This document shows positions 9,744 to 17,342 of a stretch of DNA of 64,000 bases, one piece after another. Position 1 is the stretch's first letter. Each line of letters opens with the position of its first letter. Both the position numbers and the translations under genes were made by a program. A model generated the notes under the pieces. That model was not told the DNA's origin. It made no database searches and worked only from the letters and a program-made list of their open reading frames with translations. The DNA comes from Paenibacillus xylanilyticus (GTDB lineage: Bacteria; Bacillota; Bacilli; Paenibacillales; Paenibacillaceae): the NCBI RefSeq assembly GCF_009664365.1, contig NZ_CP044310.1, positions 5,767,501 to 5,831,500 on the forward strand. The letters run 5' to 3'.

Positions 9744-9864
9744 TTTACACACCCTTTAATACTATAGTTTTCAATTATTATGTTCAGAAGATTCCCTCAT
9801 ATAGCTCTTGTAGTACAGTTATGCTAAAATATTGTCGTATCTACAAGAAAAGGAGAATCATACC

Positions 9865-12330
9865 TTGTCGAATCCAGTATACGGGAAATCTAATAAGACG
9901 TCGAGAAAAGCAAATAGCAACTCGAATACGCCACTACTATGGACATTGACCATAGGACTTATCTTATTTTTACTCTGGTCCTCTTTCCAAGTTGCGTTAT
10001 TTAATGGGCAATTGCTCCAATACGAGGGCCCCATTTATTGGGCAGTTGTACTTTCAACCCTCCTATTCGTTATTTGGGTAGCTGCCTCTTTCAAGCACAT
10101 GAAACTAGAAACACAGCAAGATTGGCTTAAGATTGCGGTGATATTACTGCCACTCACCTACGTCTTGTCACTTGTAAGTGCAGCATCAAAATATTTGGCA
10201 GTCAACATGATTCTTATCCAATGTATCTATGCCATGATCTTTGTAATGACTATGTATCTGCTCAAAAACAACAAAACCAATCATATCATACATTCTTCCT
10301 TAATAGGAATTGCATATGTAATTGTCGGATTTGGATTGCTAAATTGGTTTGGTGCTTTTAGTTTTACGGGCAAGCTAGTTGGGTGGTTCTCATCCGGCGT
10401 GGTGAATGGCGTTTATAATCAAACCATCTGGAACGACTCAAACGGCCCTCGACTTGCATCGGTATTTCAGTATCCTAATACATACGCCGCTTTCTTGATG
10501 GCTTTCTTGTTTATTACCGTTTTTAGTATGATTCGCGCAAAAAAAGTATACACCCAAATACTACATGGATTCATGCTTGTACCGATCATTCTGTCTCTAC
10601 TATTGACACTCTCTCGGACCGGGCTTGTTATGCTCCCAATTGTATTTGTTATTCTGCTATTGATGTTGAAACCTGCTAAGCAAATTCTGTGGTTTATCTA
10701 TTTGGGGATAGCTGCAATTGGTACACTGATAGTGTTAAATCCGATAAATACAGCAGGACTTGAATTGCAACAACAATTCTCCAACTCTCTCGCAGCTAAA
10801 GGTTGGATGTATTTAATTGCTGCATCCATAACCGTGGCTCTTGTATGTTGGGTTATCCAGCGTTGGATCGCACCGCGACTGGAGAACGGGCTTCAATCCT
10901 GGTCAGCTCGAAAGGGCTCCAGTCTATGGATCCCACTAGGGTCTGTTATTTTGACAGTCATTGTTGCTGTGCTTCTGCTCGGCACGAGTGTGCGGAACAT
11001 TTTGCCCGATAGCATTAGCACACGACTTGAAAACATCAATTTTCAACAACACAGTGTGCTCGAACGGATTACGTTTTATAAAGATGCCACAAAACTATTT
11101 GCGGACTATCCAATCATAGGTGCCGGGGGTGGAGCTTGGACCACCTTGTATGAAAAATATCAGAACAATCCTTATGTCAGCGCTCAAGCTCACAACTTCT
11201 TCATGCAGTACCTCGTTGAGGTTGGAATCGTAGGTTTTATTATTTTTATGGCATTTATACTCTTTGTTTTCTATCAATATGTGCGTAGCTATGTCAAAAG
11301 GAGTGAGGAAGAACGCGAATCTCATTTTGTGTACTTCATCCTGTCCATGTCCATTCTGGTACTGAGTATCCTTGATTTCAATATGAGTTATGTCTTTATT
11401 GGAATTCTTGTTTTCCTTGGTCTCGGCGGAATGGCTGCTGCGATGGATCCTAAGCCGCTGCGTCGATTAAAGCTTAGTGACTCCACAGCACGTGGAATGT
11501 ACAGTGCGATTGCCGGATTGGCTGTTATTCTCCTACTCATTATATCTGTTCGCTTCCTGCAAGCTAACCATTACGCTTTCGAAGCAAAAGAGGTAGCTCA
11601 AGTTAGTCAGGACTTCCAGGAGATCAAAGCTCCACTCGATAAAGATCTGTCTATCCGGAGCACACATACAGATTCGTTGCTGATGCTTTCTTCCCTTTAT
11701 CAACAGGGCTATGAACAAACAAAAGATGATCAATTTTACAACAACTCTCTTGATTTACTTCAAAAAGGTATCGCAGCTGAACCATATAATAAAAGTATAG
11801 TTAAGGAACTGATTCGTTTATATGATCTAAGAACAGAATATGATTCAGCTTATACTCTCCAAAAAGAGTATGCTACCAACTATATCTGGGATATGGATTG
11901 GTATGAGACGCTAATTAGCCGTTCGTTCGATCTCGGGTATCAAGCACTTGGACAAGGAGATACAGCTAAGAAGGAATCTTACTTCACATCAGGTCTGGAT
12001 GCTTACCAACATGTTGTTGATGGCGTAGAACATCTCAAGACTCTCCCTGAAGGGCAGCTTCAAGGACAGCCATTCGAGCTTACCCCAACAATGATTCTGA
12101 ATGCAGGAAAAATGAAATACATGTCAAACGATTCTGCCGGAGCTGTAACGATTCTAAAAGGTGGAATTGCAGAGGATCTGTCCGATGCGACCAACCGTGA
12201 AATTGCTCGTTGGTATCTTGCGGCTCTGACGAAAGACGGACAACAAGATCAAGCGGTGTATGATAAGTTGATTGCTGTTGCACCTAATGAAGCGAACGAA
12301 ATTAAACAAATTGCTGAACTGAACTTCTAA
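9865..12330 (+). CDS. O-antigen ligase/polymerase family membrane protein with TPR-like tail
   Basis: An 821-residue protein with about 12-13 hydrophobic segments in residues 20-570. It carries the Wzy_C/WaaL-type region, including SRTGLVMLPIVF and AQAHNFFMQYLVEVGI, whose His-Asn is characteristic of the family. Residues about 590-820 form an extracytoplasmic helical region (MLSSLYQQGYEQ, LLQKGIAAEPYN, TILKGGIAEDLSD) that looks like TPR repeats. Proteins of this shape polymerise surface polysaccharide or attach glycans to acceptors, as WsfB does for the S-layer of Paenibacillus alvei. The start is TTG 9865, nine bases after AAAGGAG; an in-frame TTG at 9832 has no binding site. Transcribed away from the rml operon. 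Confidence 0.85.
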   Translation: MSNPVYGKSNKTSRKANSNSNTPLLWTLTIGLILFLLWSSFQVALFNGQLLQYEGPIYWAVVLSTLLFVIWVAASFKHMKLETQQDWLKIAVILLPLTYVLSLVSAASKYLAVNMILIQCIYAMIFVMTMYLLKNNKTNHIIHSSLIGIAYVIVGFGLLNWFGAFSFTGKLVGWFSSGVVNGVYNQTIWNDSNGPRLASVFQYPNTYAAFLMAFLFITVFSMIRAKKVYTQILHGFMLVPIILSLLLTLSRTGLVMLPIVFVILLLMLKPAKQILWFIYLGIAAIGTLIVLNPINTAGLELQQQFSNSLAAKGWMYLIAASITVALVCWVIQRWIAPRLENGLQSWSARKGSSLWIPLGSVILTVIVAVLLLGTSVRNILPDSISTRLENINFQQHSVLERITFYKDATKLFADYPIIGAGGGAWTTLYEKYQNNPYVSAQAHNFFMQYLVEVGIVGFIIFMAFILFVFYQYVRSYVKRSEEERESHFVYFILSMSILVLSILDFNMSYVFIGILVFLGLGGMAAAMDPKPLRRLKLSDSTARGMYSAIAGLAVILLLIISVRFLQANHYAFEAKEVAQVSQDFQEIKAPLDKDLSIRSTHTDSLLMLSSLYQQGYEQTKDDQFYNNSLDLLQKGIAAEPYNKSIVKELIRLYDLRTEYDSAYTLQKEYATNYIWDMDWYETLISRSFDLGYQALGQGDTAKKESYFTSGLDAYQHVVDGVEHLKTLPEGQLQGQPFELTPTMILNAGKMKYMSNDSAGAVTILKGGIAEDLSDATNREIARWYLAALTKDGQQDQAVYDKLIAVAPNEANEIKQIAELNF

Positions 12331-12374
12331 CAAAAAAGTGTTCCTTATGATTCTATTAAATAATATTTCACACT

Positions 12375-12411
12375 AAAAAAGGTTTGCCCAGATGGGCAAA
12401 CCTTTTTTTTC
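12375..12411. terminator. Bidirectional intrinsic terminator
   Basis: A GC-containing perfect stem GGTTTGCCC/GGGCAAACC around an AGAT loop, flanked by A-rich sequence on the left and eight Ts on the right. It lies between the convergent O-antigen-ligase-like gene and galU and can serve both. Confidence 0.9.
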
Positions 12412-12432
12412 TCTAATCCTTTAGAAGTTAAG

Positions 12433-13311
12433 CTAATTCGATGACACGATCTTCCTCAAATAATTCAGTAAATCATCCCTAAGATCCGGGCGCTGAAGCG
12501 CATAATGAATGGTCGTCTCAATAAAGCCCAGCTTCTCCCCAACGTCATGACGCAGACCATCAAAATGATAGGCAAGTATCTGTCGCTGATCGTTCAAGCG
12601 GGATAAGGCATCCGTTAACTGGATTTCTCCGCCTACACCAGCAGATTGCTGACCAAGAATATCGAAAATATCTGGCGTAAGAATATAACGTCCCATGATG
12701 GCTAGGTTCGAAGGTGCGTCTTCTGTCTTCGGTTTCTCAATTAAACGACGTGCACGGAATACACGATCATCAGTTGGAGAAACGACCTCTCCGTCTACGA
12801 TTCCGTAACGGGAAACTTCGCTCCAGTCCACAGGTTGTACCCCTACAATCGGGGATTGCAGCTCGTCATAGACTTCCATCATCTGCCCCAAACAAGGTTG
12901 CTTGGATTCCACGATGTCATCCCCGAGAAGGACAGCGAACGGTTCGTTCCCGATAAACTTGCGAGCGCACCAGATGGCATGGCCGAGGCCCTTCGGTTCT
13001 TTTTGCCGGATATAGTGGATATCTGCCATATCAGAAGGTTTGCGAACTTCGTTGAGCAAGTCCCACTTCTGTTTGCCTGCCAGATTCTGTTCCAGTTCAA
13101 ACGAATAATCGAAGTGATCCTCGATGGCCCGCTTCCCTTTACCTGTAACGATAATGATATCTTCAATACCTGAAGCTACCGCTTCTTCGATAATGTACTG
13201 AATAGTCGGCTTATCAACGATGGGCAGCATTTCCTTCGGCATGGCCTTGGTTGCAGGCAGAAACCGGGTACCCAGCCCGGCAGCCGGAATAATGGCTTTG
13301 CGGATTCGCAG
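12433..13311 (-). CDS. galU: UTP--glucose-1-phosphate uridylyltransferase GalU/GtaB, apparent CTG start
   Basis: A 292-residue enzyme making UDP-glucose for wall polymers and glycolipids. The complete family N-terminus is encoded: RKAIIPAAGLGTRFLPATK, then AMPKEMLPIVDKPTIQYI; later FAVLLGDDIV and an IEKP motif. No ATG, GTG or TTG exists in frame between the upstream stop (TGA) and this N-terminus. The only candidates are two tandem CTG codons at 13314 and 13311, six and nine bases after AAAGGAG. Starting at the first ATG (13242) would delete the nucleotide-binding loop. With 13311 the length fits Bacillus subtilis GtaB. A sequence error is the alternative. Confidence 0.9.
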   Translation of the reverse strand: MRIRKAIIPAAGLGTRFLPATKAMPKEMLPIVDKPTIQYIIEEAVASGIEDIIIVTGKGKRAIEDHFDYSFELEQNLAGKQKWDLLNEVRKPSDMADIHYIRQKEPKGLGHAIWCARKFIGNEPFAVLLGDDIVESKQPCLGQMMEVYDELQSPIVGVQPVDWSEVSRYGIVDGEVVSPTDDRVFRARRLIEKPKTEDAPSNLAIMGRYILTPDIFDILGQQSAGVGGEIQLTDALSRLNDQRQILAYHFDGLRHDVGEKLGFIETTIHYALQRPDLRDDLLNYLRKIVSSN

Positions 13312-13388
13312 CAGAACCCACTCCTTTGCTAGATAGAGTCATATTTTAATATATTTAATGATGGAAAACTCCAATATGATTGGACTTC

Positions 13389-13397
13389 ATTATACCA
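13389..13397 (-). promoter_or_regulatory. Putative extended -10 promoter for galU
   Basis: On the reverse strand TGGTATAAT (an extended -10, TGnTATAAT) lies at the stop codon of the upstream helicase gene. It would give a leader of about 70 bases before the galU start. No good -35 was seen, as is common for extended -10 promoters. Confidence 0.4.
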
Positions 13398-16300
13398 TCA
13401 ACAGCTCCCGAATATCCTGCTCGGATAAGGTTGTTGATCCCCCATCTCCCGGTTCAATCACTTCCGCGATCAGATCCTTCTTCCGTTGCTGCAATTCCAG
13501 AATCTTCTCTTCAATCGTTCCCTCCGTAATCAGTCGGATAACCTGAACGACTTGCTTCTGCCCCATCCGATGGGCGCGGCCAATGGCCTGTTCTTCTACT
13601 GCGGGGTTCCACCACAGATCATATAGAATAACAGTGTCAGCACCCGTTAAGTTCAGTCCAGTACCGCCAGCTTTCATTGAGATCAGGAATAGCTCGCCTT
13701 CCCCCTCGTTGAACCTGCGGCACATGTCGACACGGCTCTGAGACGGTGTCTGGCCATCGAGATAAAACAGATTCCTACCCTGCGCAGCCAGTGTCTGCCT
13801 GATCAGGTTCAGCATGCTTGCAAACTGGGAGAAGATCAGAATTCGTTTGCCTGCAGCCAGACAATCCTGAACCGTTTCGAGCAGCTGCTCCATTTTCCCT
13901 GAGTCTCCCTGATAGCCCTCTACAAACAGAGCTGGGTGACAGCACAGCTGGCGTAAACGGGTGATGCCTGCAAGTATTTTGATCCGATTCTTCTGAAAAC
14001 CGTTCTCTTCCATATCCTTGGAGGTCTCATCCTGAAGCTGGGAGAGGTAGGCGGCATACAGTTTCTTCTGCTCCACTGTTAGCTCAGAGCGCTGTACCGT
14101 CTCAATACGATCCGGTAATTCCTCCAGTACGTCCTTCTTCAGGCGGCGGAGAATGAACGGACGGACCATCCGGGCAATGCGCTCAGGCGGCAGATCCCGG
14201 AATCTGCGATAGCTTGGAAACAGACCGGGGAATATGGCTTCGAAGATGGACCACAGTTCATCCAGCGAGTTCTCTACAGGCGTTCCTGTAAGCGCAAAGC
14301 GCCGTGGGGCCTGAATCTGCTTGACGGCCTGAGCCGTCTGAGAGGAAGAATTTTTGATTGCCTGAGCCTCGTCCAGGATAAGCGTATGGAATGTTCTTCC
14401 CAAATACATGTCCAGATCTCGACGCAGCAATGGATACGACGTTACGATCACATCCGCCTGATTCATGTCTGCCAGCATATTGGCGCGCTCTTCCTTTTGT
14501 CCTGCAGCGATCAGGACGCGTAAATGCGGGGCAAAGCGCGCAAATTCATTCGCCCAGTTGTAGGTCAATGAAGCAGGTGCGACGACAAGCACAGGGGGAT
14601 GAGTCGCTTGGCTTCGAATGGTTAGGCCATCCTGCGATGTTCCCGACGCATGGGAATTCCCCCCTAGCCCTACGAGAGACGCTTCATCCCATGGCAATCC
14701 GGTTGCAGGGTCAATCCCTGAATAGGCTGCCTCTGAAGCACCCTCTCGCAGATTTTTCCTGTAACGCTCTGATCTTCCAACATCTCTATCTAAGATTGGA
14801 TTCTCACTTAGTTCAGCCGTGATATAGGCGATGCTTTGCAACGTTTTGCCAAGTCCCATATCATCTGCCAGGATCCCGCCAAAGCGATAAAAGGCGAGTG
14901 TGCGCAGCCATTGATATCCACTGGCCTGATAATCCCGCAGCACGGGAGCGAGTCCATTCGGCATTGCAAAATCCATCCGCTCAGGATCACGAAGGTCATC
15001 CAGGAAACGCTTCAAGGAACCTCCCCACTTCACATGACCGGAAACCTCATCCCGGCCCGGAAGCTGTAACGCTCGAACTGCTGGCAGCCGAATGTGGCTG
15101 CCTTTGATATCGCCCGCTCCAAGTCCCAGCGAATCCGCCATGTGGGCGAAGCTGTCAGCTCCTTCATTTTCAAGCGATAGAAAGACACCACTGCGCAAGC
15201 GGAAATACGGTTTCTTTTCCACAATGCTGCGCATGATTTCCTGAAGTTCCTGCTCGTTCACACCTTCCATCTCAAACGAAATCTCCAGCCAGTCCAGACC
15301 TTTCCCGAGATCTGCCCGAACTTTGGGAGGGGTTGGGTAGGATTGCATCATGGCCTTTACGGCATTCGGGACATAGATGTCCACCTGTTTCTCCAATTCA
15401 GGCACCAAATGATACATCACATCATAGATGGCATCTTCCCGTTCACTTGCCCACACACTGCCTTCCCGTTCCAGGAAGGAACGATCCAGTCGCTCAATCA
15501 GATTCCGCTCGGCATGACGATCACGCACTAGGATAACCTTTTTCTCTTCTTCATCGATCAGATACTCAGCCAGCGGGTTAATCACCATTACACCATAATC
15601 AAACTCCAGACGCGCAGTGATCCGCTCCCGGTAAAAATCAATATACAGCTTCGGCGCAAGCTCCGGCTCAGCAATTCGTTCACGCACCTGAGAGTCGATC
15701 GACAGATGTCCAAGCGTACGCAGTTCCGGCACCACATGCTGTACAAACTCATCGACTTGCTGAGATGAAATATCGATGCTTTCCTTAATGCCATACGAAG
15801 TGAGTGCCCTGCTCAAGTCTTCCAGACTGCGCATCTGCATCGGCTCCAGCATGTGAAGCTGTCCTTCGACCACAGCAGCATCATAAGCTGGAAGCAGAAT
15901 CAACTCGCGCAAACCCGAGATCTCGAGCTGGTACCCCTCATTGTCCCCCTGGGCAATCCGGTAAAACAAAGGCAGTGCCCCTTCACCCAATGTGAGCGGC
16001 CCGTTCGCAAGACCCGTACCTTCCATCCGGCTGTCGGCCTGAAGCAGCAATTCCAGGAGAGGTTTCCACACCAGCGGCGCAATCAATATATCCCGTCCAT
16101 CCGAAGCTCCCAAATAACCGGAGATGGATTCACGATACGCTTCCTCGCTCTGCCTCATACGAATCAGCATGAATAGAATCTCCTGATCCTGAGGGCTGAA
16201 ATAATGCATGGAAGGATCATAGAAAAACAGTTTGGTAAACGACATCGGCTCGCCCTTCTCAACGCAGCTCAGGAATTGCTTCACCTTTTGCACGACGTAT

Positions 16301-17169
16301 AACCGCTTACTTCCGACCTTAAGCTCCAGAGTGAGCTTGGCTCCCCCCTTGTGAACCTGAACGAGCTTGCATATAAACTGAACCTGAAGCTCTTCCCGCA
16401 GCGATGAGCGGGTGACAGGTGCTGTATATTTACGTTCACCGGCATGTAAGGGACTGCGTTCCTTGGCAAACATGGACAGAATCTGGTCAGCTGTGCGGTA
16501 CGAAGGCTTGTCTGCTGAACGTCCCCAGCCAGGGGCTGAACTTGGGCGACCTGCCTGGGCAAAATGAGCAACTGGTCGATGATCCGCATCAGCAGCGGGG
16601 TTAAACCCTGAAGCCGAGGATCCATTCTTTTGTGCAAAAGAATGCGATGTTGTATTCGTACTGGAGTCCATATACCGTTTTGAAGCTGAACCTTCGTGTC
16701 GTTCCGGATTGTCGTTCCTAGCTGAGTCTAAGGTTGAAGAAGAGTTGGGACGCTCCCACTCCTTCTCTTCTACCAGCGTGCCTACCCTGGAAGCGGAGCC
16801 TGTACCAGAGCGAGAAGGATTCCCTGAGGTAGGTTTGGATGACTTCTGCGAACTACCGGTAACGGCAGCATTAAGCTCCTGCTGCTCACCCCATTCATGA
16901 ATCGCCAACAGAACCGCAGCGACATGTTTGCAATAGTCATAATACCGGCCATCGCCTGGACAAGTGCAACTTGCCTCAACTTCCCCTTTTTCGTCCAAAT
17001 CCACCTTCACCTGATATCGTTCCGTGCCACGCACCATGGCTTCATAATGACGCTGATCGTCACTGACAACCAGATTGCTCACCCTGCCGGACTGGTTATA
17101 GGCTTCCCCTCGTTTGAATGCCGTGACCCCGCACAGCAATTTGATATCCATCATGGTGAATGGCGCCAC
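13390..17169 (-). CDS. SWIM-domain SNF2-family DEAD/DEAH helicase
   Basis: A 1259-residue Swi2/Snf2 ATPase, probably a DNA translocase acting on protein-DNA complexes. Domains: SWIM zinc finger near residues 65-95 (ASCTCPGDG then YCKHVAAVLL); a Ser/Gly/Thr-rich low-complexity linker about 100-250; a long Snf2-associated region; a Snf2 helicase core from about 790 with motif I DDMGLGKT and motif II DEAQ; and a C-terminal helicase domain with TGLNLTGADTVI and GRAHRMGQ. The start at GTG 17169 is chosen because AAGGAGG lies eight bases upstream; the GTG at 17220 would add a poorly supported 17-residue extension. Common in Paenibacillus and Bacillus; its cellular role is not settled. Confidence 0.9.
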   Translation of the reverse strand: MAPFTMMDIKLLCGVTAFKRGEAYNQSGRVSNLVVSDDQRHYEAMVRGTERYQVKVDLDEKGEVEASCTCPGDGRYYDYCKHVAAVLLAIHEWGEQQELNAAVTGSSQKSSKPTSGNPSRSGTGSASRVGTLVEEKEWERPNSSSTLDSARNDNPERHEGSASKRYMDSSTNTTSHSFAQKNGSSASGFNPAADADHRPVAHFAQAGRPSSAPGWGRSADKPSYRTADQILSMFAKERSPLHAGERKYTAPVTRSSLREELQVQFICKLVQVHKGGAKLTLELKVGSKRLYVVQKVKQFLSCVEKGEPMSFTKLFFYDPSMHYFSPQDQEILFMLIRMRQSEEAYRESISGYLGASDGRDILIAPLVWKPLLELLLQADSRMEGTGLANGPLTLGEGALPLFYRIAQGDNEGYQLEISGLRELILLPAYDAAVVEGQLHMLEPMQMRSLEDLSRALTSYGIKESIDISSQQVDEFVQHVVPELRTLGHLSIDSQVRERIAEPELAPKLYIDFYRERITARLEFDYGVMVINPLAEYLIDEEEKKVILVRDRHAERNLIERLDRSFLEREGSVWASEREDAIYDVMYHLVPELEKQVDIYVPNAVKAMMQSYPTPPKVRADLGKGLDWLEISFEMEGVNEQELQEIMRSIVEKKPYFRLRSGVFLSLENEGADSFAHMADSLGLGAGDIKGSHIRLPAVRALQLPGRDEVSGHVKWGGSLKRFLDDLRDPERMDFAMPNGLAPVLRDYQASGYQWLRTLAFYRFGGILADDMGLGKTLQSIAYITAELSENPILDRDVGRSERYRKNLREGASEAAYSGIDPATGLPWDEASLVGLGGNSHASGTSQDGLTIRSQATHPPVLVVAPASLTYNWANEFARFAPHLRVLIAAGQKEERANMLADMNQADVIVTSYPLLRRDLDMYLGRTFHTLILDEAQAIKNSSSQTAQAVKQIQAPRRFALTGTPVENSLDELWSIFEAIFPGLFPSYRRFRDLPPERIARMVRPFILRRLKKDVLEELPDRIETVQRSELTVEQKKLYAAYLSQLQDETSKDMEENGFQKNRIKILAGITRLRQLCCHPALFVEGYQGDSGKMEQLLETVQDCLAAGKRILIFSQFASMLNLIRQTLAAQGRNLFYLDGQTPSQSRVDMCRRFNEGEGELFLISMKAGGTGLNLTGADTVILYDLWWNPAVEEQAIGRAHRMGQKQVVQVIRLITEGTIEEKILELQQRKKDLIAEVIEPGDGGSTTLSEQDIRELLMV

Positions 17170-17234
17170 GTATTTCGCCTCCTTATGCGTTCTGACGGGT
17201 ATGAATAACTCTAAATCCACCTGTCCCTTTTACA

Positions 17235-17275
17235 GAAAAAACCCCAAGAGCTCCGTAAAGCAGAGATTGGGGTTG
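17235..17275 (-). terminator. Intrinsic terminator downstream of U32 peptidase gene
   Basis: On the reverse strand an 8-bp stem AACCCCAA/TTGGGGTT with a 19-base loop is followed by a T run. It sits between the U32 peptidase stop and the helicase start, so it ends the U32 transcript. Confidence 0.75.
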
Positions 17276-17342
17276 CTTCATGCTTGTAACTTGTTGCTTG
17301 CTATTATACTTATCGTCCTAATAAATGTAACCTACGATCCGC

